34,037 nt of DNA from Phaeoceros laevis (GCA_049999765.1 JBNGIQ010009420.1:1-34037), one strand, 5' to 3'; shown: positions 1 to 10,002, counted from the stretch's first letter. Made by a program: numbers and translations. Notes: generated by a model not told the origin, from the letters alone.

Positions 1-67
1 TTATAGCAGCACAAAATATTTGCATAACTTAAGGTAATAGTAAAAATTATAGCAGCACAAAATATTT
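1..67. repeat. 21-bp direct repeat, two copies
   Basis: A perfect 21-base sequence beginning TTATAGCAGC occurs at 1-21 and again at 47-67. The surrounding DNA is AT-rich. No gene was recognised in 1-160; the two copies could be part of an element extending left of the window. Confidence 0.7.
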
Positions 68-190
68 TTATTCAAAAAATATATATAAAGTATCTTACAA
101 ATGTGTACACATCAAATTAGTGCCAGCCAACCAGCCTGCCTACACGTTAGTGCCGGCCTCTACACTAGTAAAAAATAAAATAATAAACCT

Positions 191-335
191 TGATGGTAAA
201 TTTATTTACTATGACTTTATAATGGCTTTGTAATCTAATTGTAAATGTGTTTACCACAGCTTTACCATGGCTTTGTAATAAAATTGTAAATCTGTTTACC
301 ATGACTTTACCATGGCTTTGTAATGAAGTTGTAAA
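191..335. repeat. 45-bp tandem repeat, about three units
   Basis: GGCTTTGTAAT recurs at 224, 269 and 314, giving a period of exactly 45 bp. Each unit also contains a TTGTAAA block and a TTTACCATG block. Because 45 is a multiple of three, the minus strand stays open for 68 codons with a 15-residue periodicity. I read that as a by-product of the repeat, not a gene. It may be the left subterminal array of the CACTA-like element. Confidence 0.75.
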
Positions 336-371
336 CCCAAATGACCTAAGCTCGTCGTCAGAAGACATCAT

Positions 372-1180
372 ATGGGGATCTACAGCTGGGATAAGTGTAA
401 AAAAACGACGCTAGCATCCTTCAATGGACTGTCTTTCCGCTCAGCAAGCTGAGTATCTGCGGCCATAATGGTTTGTATTTCGGTGAGGACCTCAAACCCT
501 GAAGAGAAACCAATTTGCACTTGCAATCAAACCTTCAGAATGTCAAGATGTAGGCATCCTTTTTTCACAAAAGAGGACAAGACTTGCCTTGCTGTATGTA
601 ACGCTTGCTCAATTTTCCCAATCATGGCATCTCGTCCACATTGATCTCATACTCCAACATTGCAGCCCTGCAACCACCGAACTTTGCAAGGAAACCGTCA
701 ATGACGCCAGCAATTGCCAAAAGGAGCAAATTCCAGACTTGTTGCTCACCTTGGCAGCTGCGCAAAGTAGGGGGAGAGAAGGACCATGGACGTGCCCAGC
801 TGCTAGCGCTCACGTTGCCCAGCTAGTAGCGCTCATGTTTCACTTCGCGCGTGCATCCCTGCAGCCTTGCCTAGCTTCTCACCCCAAGCCCTGCTGTGCA
901 CCTACCTGGGCCTGGCCAGTTTTACACGCCATCACTCAGCCAGTCCATCTCTGCCATGGCAAGGCAGGAGGCCAGCTCGGTGCTATGAGGCCTGGCCCAA
1001 TTGCAAGGATAAGCAGAGGCCGCTCGAGGCCTAGCCCAAACGCAAGGAACGACAACTTTGAAGCCTAGCCCCAAGCACCGGCCGCAGCCCCTGCCTAGTC
1101 TGCCATGCTCCAAGGGCGCCTGGCAGCCATGGCCAGTAGCAGCATGCGCAGCTGCTCCACTCAGCCTCGTAGGGCCCTCT
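372..1180. other. No gene recognised; GC content rises from about 780
   Basis: Open frames of up to 159 codons on plus and 181 on minus exist here, but they overlap one another and are of low complexity (Ala, Pro, Arg-rich). None shows a family motif I recognise. A partial duplication around GAGGCCT-GCCCAA occurs near 986-1045. The stretch may be DNA captured inside the candidate CACTA-like element. Confidence 0.4.
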
Positions 1181-1205
1181 CTCGGGTCAGTAGCAGCACG
1201 CCGCG

Positions 1206-1350
1206 CCAACAGCCTGCCCATGCCCCGCCGCACCAACAGCCTGCCCATGCCCCGCCGTGCCAACAGCCTGCCCTTGCCCCGCCGCGCCAACAGCCTGCCC
1301 AACTCGCCGATGCATGCCCCGCCGCCGCCGCCGCGCCAACAGCCTGTGGC
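1206..1350. repeat. 27-bp GC-rich minisatellite
   Basis: CCAACAGCCTGCCC recurs at 1206, 1233, 1260 and 1287 (27-bp period). A fifth, longer unit contains a GCC-GCC run. The period is a multiple of three, so both strands read through as 9-residue repeats (ANSLPMPRR on plus, RRGMGRLLA on minus). Open frame here therefore says little about coding. Confidence 0.8.
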
Positions 1351-1734
1351 CATGGCCGCCCTACTCCTCTCCCTCTCCCGAGTCCCCCTCACTAGTCCCC
1401 TCCCTGCCTTAGGCAAAACGTTCAAAACCGCCGCGGCACGGGAAGCACCGTGAAAAGAACGTGACAAGACAAGTAACGCAAAAAATAACGGGGAAAGTCA
1501 CGTCAAGTCAAAGCTCTTGTGAAACATGTAGTAACCCGTCTCAAATGGACTAACCGGCAGAAACTAAGGTACCGCGTGGCTGTGTGCGTGGCTGTGTGCG
1601 TGGGTAAAGTCAAACGCCCACGGGTCATTTTTGCGACGTGCCGCTCCCCAAAGCTAAAGGTACGTATATGCGACCGTCGTTCACAGGTCGCCCAACCCCC
1701 GGAACCGGCCGCAGCCCGCCCACTACTGTAGAAT

Positions 1735-1950
1735 CGTTGTAAACACTTAACTACGTTGTTAAAGCATTGTAAATTTTTAACAACGACTGTACGACAACCA
1801 TTGTAAGCCGTTGTAATGTAATTTCCAACAACGCCGTTACAACGGTGCACATTACAATGCATTGTCAAATTCTTTGTAACAACGCCTTTACAACGTCCGA
1901 CATTACAACGCATAGTAAATATGCTGTTAATAGTTTACAACGCATAGTAA
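1735..1950. repeat. 51-bp degenerate repeats rich in TTGTAA/TTACAACG
   Basis: CGCC-TTACAACG blocks at 1832 and 1883 are 51 bp apart and are followed by ATTACAA-GCAT-GT-AAA. A partial third unit follows at about 1934-1950. The motif TTACAACGCATAGTAAA lies near the element's right end; its complement resembles TTTACTATG in the left 45-bp array. I interpret this as the right subterminal region of the CACTA-like element. Confidence 0.6.
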
Positions 1951-1972
1951 AATAAGCCCTTTTCTTGTTGTG

Positions 1973-3216
1973 TCTGTATGGCACCAGTGCTTGCACACGC
2001 CTTCAGAAGGCAAGCAAAAGTAACATGGTCAGCCAAAATAAGGCCCGCCTCCTCCATTTGTCCATACACAGCAAGTGCCTCTTGGCCGAGTCCTTGCTGT
2101 GCATACCCAACAATCAGGGCATTCCATGTCACCACATCCTTCGTATCCATTCTGTCAAAAACCTGGCATGCATCTTCCAGCTCACCACATTTTGCACACA
2201 TGTCCACTAGGCAGTTGCCCACCACTACACCATCCAGCACACCTCTTTTCCCAATCTTTGAGTGCAGCTCCCTGCCCTTCTGCAAGGCACCAGTCCTTGC
2301 ACACGCCTTCAGAAGGCAAATAAAAGTAACATGGTCAACCAAAATGAGGCCCGCCTTCTCCATTTGTCCATACACAACAAGCGCCTCTTGGCTGAGTCCT
2401 TGCTGTGCATACCCAGCTATCAGGGCATTCCATGTCACCACATCCTTTGTGGCCATGCTGTCAAAAACCTGGCGTGCATCTTTCAATTCACCACATTTTG
2501 CATACATGTCAACCAGGCAGTTGCCAACAAACAAGTCAGTAGACTTGCCACTGTGCAACACATCAGAGTGCACTTTTCTGTTAGATTCCAAGTCGGCGGC
2601 AAATGCACAAGCTTGAAGGGCAGCTACAAGGATGTAATCATTCGCCTTCACTTTTGACCTACGCATCTCACGGTAGAGTTGTATGGCCTCCTTCGGTTTT
2701 CCATACTTAGCATGTGCAGAGATTATGGAAAACCACATGAAGACATTCGGTTTCCCTACCCTGTTGAACACATCCATGGCCTCCTCTAGCCTACCTCCAC
2801 ATGCATACATGCGCAAGAGATGGTTTCCCAAAAATGCGTTGGATCCGTGCCCAAGCTTGATAGTGAAATCATCAAGTCGTCGCCCAAACACCAGATTTTT
2901 TTCAGCCCCGCATATCCGAATGATTCTGTACAGCAAAGAGGAGGACACACGAGATTGTTTCTCCGCCAAGATGGTCAAAGCATCCACTGCTGGACTTAGC
3001 TACCCATTCTCACAAAGTTGTTCGATTACAGCCTAAGGCGTTCCGTACCCTTGGCACTCTGGCACCATCGAAGCACCAACATTATGATGTAACAAGGGGT
3101 TGGATGTAGGCTGAGCAGACCGTCCAACCTGCTTGTCCAAGGCAGCCAGCTCCGCATCCACCCAGTCAAGCTTGTAGAAGTTGTTCAGCCACAGGGGCTC
3201 CTTGGACTCCTTGTGC
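1973..3216 (-). pseudogene. Broken PLS-type pentatricopeptide repeat (PPR) gene
   Basis: PPR proteins bind organellar RNA and act in editing, splicing or stability in chloroplasts and mitochondria. Translation of the minus strand from the ATG at 2985-2987 gives repeated PPR motifs, such as NCLVDMYAKCGELKDARQVF and KDVVTWNALIAGYAQQG, in the P-L-S order. Two features mark it as broken. Upstream, the same frame stays open to the N gap (reading LWLNN and later AVIEQLCENG) but is cut by two TAG codons at about 3033 and 3004; both would be CAG with one C-to-T change. Downstream, the array stops mid-repeat after CASTGAIQT, where CACTA-like terminal sequence begins, and no E or DYW domain follows. 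An ORF from 2987 to 1935 (350 residues) remains open and could be translated as a truncated protein. Identity as PPR is certain; its status as a pseudogene is inferred. Confidence 0.85.
1981..2526 (-). repeat. 306-bp duplicated PPR triplet
   Basis: DNA at 1981-2220 and 2287-2526 aligns over about 240 bases with few mismatches, offset by 306 bp (102 codons). That is the length of one P-L-S triplet. The high nucleotide identity suggests array expansion by recent unequal exchange, not just conserved protein motifs. Confidence 0.8.
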
Positions 3217-3316
3217 NNNNNNNNNNNNNNNNNNNNNNNNNNNNNNNNNNNNNNNNNNNNNNNNNNNNNNNNNNNNNNNNNNNNNNNNNNNNNNNNNNNN
3301 NNNNNNNNNNNNNNNN
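3217..3316. other. Assembly gap, exactly 100 N
   Basis: A run of 100 N is a standard placeholder for a gap of unknown size. It lies inside the upstream coding part of the PPR gene and next to sequencing-adapter sequence. Confidence 0.99.
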
Positions 3317-3366
3317 CCGGCAGTAAGCGTCAGTGCTTGTCTTCCTAAGATGTGTATAAGAGACAG
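3317..3366 (+). other. Tn5/Nextera adapter contamination (mosaic end)
   Basis: Positions 3348-3366 read AGATGTGTATAAGAGACAG, the exact 19-base Tn5 mosaic end used in tagmentation libraries. The preceding bases, 3317-3347, contain CGGCAG and GCGTCAG, which look like a scrambled Nextera read-1 adapter tail. Its position at the edge of an N gap fits an untrimmed read end that was scaffolded. Bases 3317-3366 should be treated as non-biological, and a short Tn5 remnant is far less likely. Confidence 0.93.
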
Positions 3367-3568
3367 CTTCTTGTTCGTCCTGCAGTCCCAACACAATGTG
3401 GGTCCAAGAAATACTGCCTCCACAACAACTCTTGTCGTTCTCCTGCACTGATATTATGCGGTATGCATAGCTTGGCTGCTAAGCCACAGCACGGCACAAA
3501 TGTGCGGCTTGTGTAAATCCATTGCCTCAGAGGCACATTTAACCTCCCCTCCAGCTCCAAGGTGTGGG
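3367..3568 (-). pseudogene. Probable OSB-type PDF-motif fragment, upstream part of the PPR gene
   Basis: Minus-strand frames read ELLWRQYFLDP and, after a one-base shift, LCWDCRTNKK; beyond the gap and adapter comes HKESKEPLWLNN. Together they resemble the PDF motif of plant organellar single-stranded DNA-binding (OSB) proteins, whose pattern is W..F..DP..WWD.R..K, then PDFKHK, then LW. The order on the minus strand (this fragment, gap, HK-LWLNN, PPR repeats) suggests an OSB/PDF-PPR fusion. The shift between YFLDP and CWDCR could be mutation or assembly error. The N-terminal end is cut off by the copia insertion at 3574. Family assignment is from memory of the motif and is moderate. Confidence 0.42.
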
Positions 3569-3573
3569 CCTGC
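3569..3573. repeat. Target-site duplication CCTGC (left copy)
   Basis: CCTGC directly precedes the 5' LTR and recurs directly after the 3' LTR at 10711-10715. A 5-bp duplication is normal for LTR-retrotransposon integration and fixes the element boundaries. Confidence 0.85.
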
Positions 3574-3805
3574 TAACGAAAGAGGCTGCCCTAGAATAGC
3601 CCGCTTCACGGCGTTAAGTAGTGTTTAGGTTAAGTATACATACATGCTTACACGGATATGAACCATGCCCTAACGAACAGGCACACACACCAACCGTCAT
3701 ACACATTCACACGACACGGCCTTAAAGGCCTCACACACACTCAAAAATGTATAATTCAATTCATGCTTCTTTCCTACGCTAAGTCTATCTGTCGATCCTA
3801 CGCTA
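3574..3805 (+). repeat. 5' LTR of the copia element (232 bp)
   Basis: Aligned to 10488-10710. The 9-bp length difference is extra sequence AATTCAATT near 3750. The LTR starts TAACG and ends CGCTA, not the usual TG...CA. A CA-rich middle (CACACACACCAACCG) is conserved. The LTR should contain the promoter and transcript start, but I see no convincing TATA box. Confidence 0.93.
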
Positions 3806-3820
3806 TGGTATCAGAGCAGG
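3806..3820 (+). promoter_or_regulatory. Primer-binding site, initiator-Met tRNA
   Basis: TGGTATCAGAGCAGG begins directly after the 5' LTR. TGGTATCAGAGC is the standard plant retrotransposon site complementary to the 3' end of initiator methionine tRNA. Confidence 0.92.
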
Positions 3821-4370
3821 TCTATGGATTCCGCCGAGTCTCCCGCTAGCGCGTGTGAAGTCTGCAAATCAAAGTGCTGTATTAGGAGTTTGTCTCATGG
3901 GCAATTTCGAGCAGTAATCTCCGCACTCAGAATTGCACTCACCCGATTTGGGAGCATGGCGGAAGCTTTCTTGGCAGAGGCCGTCAACCACTACTACTCG
4001 TAGTGTCCGCGCACCTGTTGCCAAGAAGAATTGAGCCACCCTGATGGATCCGCATACGCAGTTGGGTAGATTGCAATTCCTTGCAACTATCGTGCGTCCC
4101 GATCTCGCGTTTGTCTTGCACACTGCAGCACAGTCCAGTCAGTCACGCGCGCGCGCCACCTGCACAACCTGCGAGCAATCCACAGGCCCCTAAGACTCAA
4201 TTCATTGTAGAAAAGAAGCCAATGTAGTAGCACCAGGTCATCTAAACGCATATCCCAGCGTCTACACACACACTTGGATACAGGTGTAGATATCCTGGAG
4301 CCACTGCACACAATTGTTAGTCTACAATCTTGCATAAAGTAAGTTTATGACTAGACTCTCATTCTGAACA
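3821..4370 (+). other. Copia 5' leader
   Basis: This stretch of about 550 bases between the primer site and the first plausible ATG has no supported ORF on the sense strand. A GCGCGCGC run occurs near 4147-4156. It probably holds packaging and dimerisation signals, which I cannot identify by eye. Confidence 0.5.
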
Positions 4371-5423
4371 ATGCCTCGCAATGGTCGCTCCAAGCGCACT
4401 CACAGTTCTCACAAGCAAGTAGCTTCTCCCTTTAGAAACAGTGCAGATCAGCAGTCTTTGTTTTCTAGCTTACCATTGCAAAACCCACCTGCCTGCACTC
4501 ATTGAGTCAGGAACTCTTGCAACAAATGTGGAAGAAGCGGACTTGCACGTCCGTCTGTGAGTTTACCTGGACACACACCTACTCAGCCGGCATTGTCTTT
4601 GAGAAGCGTCATGAACTTGTTGGCTGAAGAGCGCCGATACGCACACGCAACTTAGTGTGACTTTCGGCGTATGCGTGAAGTGCAAGAAGAGCACCTACGT
4701 GACCAAATTGAGGACACCAATATTCGGATCAACCACTTGACAAAGGACTTCAGCACCTTGTTTCATCTAGGCGCGCTTGCAAAGCCTTCACACCTGGATC
4801 AAGCACCAAATCTGCAAGACAAGGAATCAGAAACTGTTGTTCTTGCAGAAAGACCCACATTCATCAATCTTCATCAAATTCTGCCCGACTTCCCTAAAGA
4901 GTTGCCAGAAAAACTTCCCGAAGGCAGAAAAAGGAAGATTGCATTTCTGAAGTGGCTGCTTTGTTGACACACATGTCACTTGAGGCAAAATCCAGGAAGA
5001 TGGTGTTTGAATATGTCGGAACCTTGGGATCCAAGCCCAGCAGGGACTCCACCTCGTCGGATTCCTGCCAGGCCGGAAGTGACACCTTCAAGGTTGAGGT
5101 CTGAAACGTCATCTGCAAGGCCCGGATCTGAAGTGACGTCTGAAACGTCACCAGCTCCTGGATCGGAAGAGAAACCTGAAGGGTTACTAACTCTCGGATC
5201 TAAAGAGGCATCGCTGTTTCCTGTCTTTCCAATAAACCCCTTCGATGATCCAAAGTTCTACGCCCTTCCAGATCCTCCATCAAGTCCTACAACTGTAGAC
5301 ACAACAGCCTTAGGGATAGTTCTGGCTCAGCCATCCTCTCCTAGCAGCATTGTGTCCACACCTAGGTCCTCACATAGTTCACACAGCTCCTCTTCCTACT
5401 TCCTTGACACTTGTTTGATCTAA
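4371..5423 (+). pseudogene. Extra pre-gag ORF of the copia element
   Basis: From ATG 4371 one frame runs to a stop at 5421-5423 with only three internal stops: TGA 4503, TAG 4653 and TGA 4965. The first could derive from CGA and the second from CAG. The middle part is strongly charged and helix-like (MREVQEEHLRDQIEDTNIRI), suggesting a coiled coil. The C-terminal part is Pro/Ser/Glu-rich and ends in a Ser/His tract. Around 4965 an alternative frame (AALLTHMSLEAKSRKMVFEY) looks equally protein-like, so a frameshift may lie there. Gag starts 38 bases later. Copia elements normally begin directly with gag; I recognise no family for this product. It could be a gag extension, a separate accessory protein, or captured host sequence. 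Confidence 0.5.
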
Positions 5424-5461
5424 GTCAAACACAGTTTAGTCAATACACATTTGTTTCAGCC

Positions 5462-6457
5462 ATGGCAAATCCACCACCTGCAAATGTCACTGTCAATAAC
5501 TTCAAGTATGATTTCAAGGATAAAGACAGGTTTAGTGGCCAACACTTTGATATCTGGATGATCAGAGTGCGCACTATCCTTCAAGAGCAGGAGCTTTGGG
5601 ACCATGTTACAGGAATAACTGCAAGACCAGCAACACCTGCAACAGGTGCAACACCTACAATTATAGCAGACCAGCATGCCTGGAAACTCAAGGATCTTCG
5701 TGCCCAAAATGTGATCCAGTTTGTATTGGACTTAAGCATGATGTCTCATGCTCGAGAGGCGACGAGTTCCAAGGCAATCTGGGACTCTCTCTGCCAAGTC
5801 CATCAAAAGAAGAGCGTGACATCACTGGTTCATGCCACACGCGACTTCTACAACTGCAGGATGTGTGATGGTGACACTGTAGAGAATCACGTCAGTCGCT
5901 TTAGGATGCTGCGTACAAAGCTCATCACTGCTGGAACAACTGTCTCTGAGCTTCAATCTGCAGTGGCCCTGTTAATGTCACTCCCAGAGAAATACCAGAG
6001 CTTTGTGAGTACACAAAATCAGCATATTTCCACTGCTCAGGCGGCAGTAGCTGTAGGAACACCCTCTCCAATCACAGTTTCAGATATCATTGGAGCGCTG
6101 TTAAACGAGGAGGCTACTCACATACGAGGCCGCTCTTCTTCCAACAATGTTGCACGAGCTATGTTTGTCTCTCGAGGACGGGGACGACGTGCTCCAGGTG
6201 GTCCCCGACCACCTTATAAGCCCGGCGCTCCTCGCTCAACTTCATGGACTACCTCAAAGCCGAGCACATCAAAGAGAGGTCCGTGCACCTGGTGTCGGAT
6301 TCCTGGCCATATGGAATCTGAATGCCGCAAGAAACAGAATGGCGAACCCAAAAGAGAGGCTCCGCCATCTGCCCATGTATCCTCAAAGAAGAGCATAGGA
6401 GCCATACTCACAGTATGCATGGTCTCCTCGTCACAGATAGGCATGCTTGGTATCTAG
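5462..6457 (+). pseudogene. gag: Copia gag (nucleocapsid/capsid)
   Basis: The start ATG at 5462 sits in a good plant context (gccATGG). The 331-residue product has the plant copia gag layout: an N-terminal FSGQHFDIWMIRVRTIL segment, the UBN2-like capsid region with LWDHV, AKAIWD-type and ALLMSLPEKYQSF motifs, an Arg/Gly-rich stretch, and near residue 275 a zinc knuckle CTWCRIPGHMESEC (CX2CX4HX4C). It forms virus-like particles and packages the element RNA. The gag frame closes at 6457 while the protease lies in another frame. Plant copia elements usually encode a single gag-pol frame, so this is probably an inactivating frameshift near 6400. Confidence 0.9.
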
Positions 6458-9400
6458 ATTCGGGTGCCACAACACATGTCTGCAACACACGTACAAACTT
6501 CTCCACTTTCACACCCTCTCCTAAGGGCCAGTTTGTCCTTATAGGTGATGATAGTGGGCTGTGCATTGAAGGCACTGGTATAGTTGTCCTTCACCCTGCA
6601 CAAGGTAAGACCATTACTTTGTTCAACGTCATTTACGTTCCACAGATGGCAAAGAATCTTGTCTCACTCAAGCGTCTGTCACCTCCATTGCTTACACTTG
6701 CCATGACCATGGAGGGTCTTGCCCTGAGAGAGGCTACTGCTCCACAGCAGTTACTGGCTACTTGCACATTACAGAATGACTTGTATCAGTTCAACTTGAA
6801 AAGCAACCCTATCCAGCAGCTGAAGGCACTGACTGCTCAGGCTTCAGTGACTTCAACTCCGAATGAGACTCAGTTGTGGCATTGCCGCTTGGGACATTTT
6901 CACCTTCAACGTCTTCAGACACTGCCGGCTTCTTCCCTATATCGGACTCCACTTCACTTCAAATCAGAGAAGTTCATTTTCTGTGAAGCCTGTATACAAG
7001 GGAAGCACCACAAGGCTCCTCATCTAAGTCAAGATGCAACCAGAGGTACCACACTCCTTCAGACTGTGCACATTGACCTTTGCTGCCCTATGTCCACATG
7101 GTCTCTTGGGGGTGCTTTATACTTTATGCACTTGATTGATGACTGGAGTCGGTTCACCGTTACTTATTTTCTCAAGCATAAAAATGAAGCATTCTCTTGC
7201 TTCCTTCTGTATCTCGCCTATGCTCAACGGTTTACACGTCAGAAACTTAAATGCTTGCAAAGTGACAATGGCGGTGAGTTTACCTCAGGGGAATTCACGG
7301 AGTTTTGCTCACGGGAGGGTATACTTCGACAACTTACAGTTCCCTGCGAGCATGAACAAAATCCTCTCCCTGAGAACAAAAACAAAGTCACTCAGGCTGT
7401 TGCCAAGTCAATGTTGCACCTGGCCCGGCTTCCACAAAGTTTCTGGGCTGAAGCTGTTGCCACAGCCGTCTATGTACAAAACCGGCTGCCCACTCGTGCC
7501 TTCGCCAACTCTACACCTTTTGAAAGATGGACTAGCGGCAAGCCTCGGGTGGACCACTTGCAGATATGGGGCTGCCCAGCCTATGCACATACACCTGCTG
7601 AGGTTAGACGCAAGATGGATTTCAAGGCAACTAAACACCTATTCATTGGCTACACAGAAGGCATCAAGGGCTATAAGCTTTATGACCCTTTACGGTGACA
7701 TACCCTGCATGCCAGAAACGTTATATTCGATGAACAGTTTTTGTTGCAAGCCTCAAGTCAGGCTAGAGATGTACCTGGCTTAGAACGACTATCGCCTACT
7801 GAATAGGATGCATCTTCAATGGAACTGACAACACATGATGAACATCTGACTACGTCACAGCCTGCACCGACTGTCCGTCTTCAACCTGCAGATGTGTTTC
7901 CAAAAGATGAACTTGATCTCACTGCAGATGACTCAAACTCGGAGGCAAGTGACCATTCTCATGAGGCCCAGTAGGAGGACTATAACAATATGGATGATGA
8001 TAGTCCTCCATCTCCTCCTTCTCCAGTAGTCGAGGAGAACGTTGAGGAACACATATCTGAGGATATGGAAGAGCCAGCTTACGAGCCTTCAGCACCAAAA
8101 AGGTCTGGAAGGAGTCACACCATTGATCCGAGTCAGGGGACACACAAACCTCTAAGCTATGAACTGGATGAAGCATTTCGACAACAGCAAACAAACCTAG
8201 CTGCTAGTTCAGACAGTTCCGTACCTCACGAGTCTAACACACCTCACAGCTATGTTGCCCAAGCCTTGCTAGCAGCACAAGACCTTGGAGAACCAGCTAC
8301 CTTGAAGGAGGCCTTGTCCTCTCCGGAAGGCAAGCTCTGGAAAGTTGGTATTGACTTGAAATACCAGTCTCTCATTGATAACAATACTTGGAAGCTGGTT
8401 GACCTGCCTCCAGGGCGTAAGACACTTACAGGAAAGTGGGTGTTTAAGAAGAAGCTTAACCTGATGGATCTGTAGCTAGGTACAAGGCAAGATATGTCGT
8501 CCATGGGTACAAACAAGTAGAAGGCTTGGATTTCAATGAAACCTTCTCACCTGTGGTACGGACTTCATCTATTAGAATGCTATTTGCCTTGGCTGCTGAA
8601 TACAAGCTCGACATCCAGCAGATGGATGTTAAAACCGCTTTCCTGCATAGTACCATTGATGAAGAGATGTACATTACGCAACCAGAGGGCTATGTCAGCA
8701 AAACTGAACCACACAAGGTTTGCAGACTTAAGGAAAGCCTGTATGGCCTGAAGCAGGTACCGAGGGTATGGTACCAGAAGATTCATGCCTACCTGCTCAA
8801 GTATGATTTTAGTCAAAGTGTTGCTAACACAAATGTCTACATACTTAGAGTTGGGCAAGAGTTCGCAATCTTAGCTTTATATGTCGATGATGCACTCATT
8901 TTTGCCAACTCTCTTGGCATTATGAACAAATTCAAGTCCATCCTCACGGCCGAGTTCTCCATGACAGATCTAGGAAAATTGACATTCTTCCTAGGCATAC
9001 AAATCTTGATCAGTCATGACAAAGGTAGCATCTTCTGTCACCAAGCTCACTACATCAGACAAATGTTAGAGAGATTTATCATGACTGACTGCAAACCTGC
9101 TATTACCCCAATGGCTGTGGAAGAAAAGTACTCCACTGAGCAAAGCTTGAAAACTGAAGGAGAGAAACAAGAAATGGCAAAGAAACCATACAGTATGCTC
9201 ACATGATGTCTTATCTGGATCAGTGGGTGGACAAGGCCTGATGTATTTCCTGCAACAAGGATCTTCTCGAGATTCCTTGCCAACCCAGGCAATGCTCACT
9301 GGACAGGCGTAAAGAGAGTGCTTCGGTACCTTAAAGGCACCCAGTACATCGGAATCAGTTATAAATCACAATGCAAGTTTCCCTTGCTCATCTGCTACTC

Positions 9401-9868
9401 CGACTCCAACTCTGACTGGGCAGGCGACGAAGACTCCAGGCAGTCGATCACTCCAACTGCACTATGCTATGTGGAGGCGTCGTCAACTGGACATTAAAGA
9501 AGCAAATAGTAGTTGCCCTGTCAAGCACTGAAGCAGAATACACGGCTACAACCGCAGCTGTTCAGGAGACTCTTTACAACCGTCTATTCATGGCATCTAT
9601 GGGCTTCCCTCAACCTGGAGCTACTACTATATAATGTGACAACCAGTCCGCCATAGCCTTGTCCAGAAACCCGGTGCATCACTCACGGACCAGGCATATA
9701 GATGTCAAGCAGCATTATATCAGGCAAACAGTAGCGTCAGGAGAAATTGACCTAGTTTACATGCCCACAGAGAGGAATCTAGCAGACTTGTTCACGAAGC
9801 CACTACCAAAGGACCGTCACACCGCTCACTGCAAGGGCTTGGGACTTGGCGCTCAAGCTAGCTCTTGA
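6400..9868 (+). pseudogene. pol: Copia pol: protease, integrase, RT, RNase H (degenerate)
   Basis: Protease shows the active-site motif DSGATTHVC at about 6457. Integrase has the zinc-binding WHCRLGH and CEAC pairs, then HIDL, QSDNGGEF and the third acidic residue in PENKNK near 7370, though the usual QQNGVAER context is eroded. RT contains ARYKARYVVHGYKQ, QMDVKTAFLH, LYGLKQ and the catalytic YVDD at 8880-8891. RNase H shows LSSTEAEYTA, CDNQSAIAL and HIDVKQHYIR, ending at 9868 after LADLFTKPLPK. The frame is broken by stops at 7696 (CGA-to-TGA candidate), about 7804 and 7972, a shift near 8465, and further stops or shifts at 9204, about 9475 and 9632. Every domain is recognisable but none can be translated as a unit. 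Confidence 0.93.
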
Positions 9869-9930
9869 CACCCGCACAGCTGCACAGCATGAGCACTCAC
9901 CTCGCACTAAGGGTTAGCCTTGTCACACGC

Positions 9931-9942
9931 AGTGGGGGCAGA
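9931..9942 (+). promoter_or_regulatory. Upstream polypurine-tract-like sequence
   Basis: AGTGGGGGCAGA lies 62 bp after the pol stop, where the polypurine tract and LTR boundary normally sit in a copia element, and is followed by TGTACACACAAGG. The LTR actually present starts 546 bp further on. This may be a relic of the ancestral 3' end or coincidence. Confidence 0.4.
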
Positions 9943-10002
9943 TGTACACACAAGGGAATAGCTAGCTTTGCTTTACTCTTGGCGTGCTTACAGGTACAAC
10001 TA

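Larger units (their letters stand above)
163..1972. mobile_element. Candidate non-autonomous CACTA-like element
   Basis: The right end, read on the minus strand, begins CACAACAAGAAAAGGGC. This is close to the CACTACAAGAAAA-type terminus of plant CACTA (En/Spm) elements, and it abruptly interrupts a PPR reading frame. The left end at 163 begins CACTAGTAAAAAA. Both ends carry subterminal tandem arrays (45 bp left, 51 bp right) sharing an inverted TTTACTATG motif, a layout typical of CACTA elements. The interior (about 780-1470) is much richer in GC than the ends and could be captured DNA. Against the call: the two termini match each other only weakly, the 3-bp flanks (CTA, TCT) do not form a target duplication, and no transposase is visible. 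The right end is better supported than the left. Confidence 0.38.

Noticed and set aside
165-371. 68-codon minus-strand ORF with 15-residue repeats
   Set aside because: Entirely explained by the 45-bp DNA tandem repeat, whose period is a multiple of three.
589-1467. Overlapping ORFs of 131-181 codons on both strands
   Set aside because: GC-rich, low-complexity and minisatellite-driven; open in several frames at once with no family motif.
3166-3560. ORFs crossing the N gap and adapter
   Set aside because: They include N-run placeholder residues and translated Nextera adapter, so they are artefacts.
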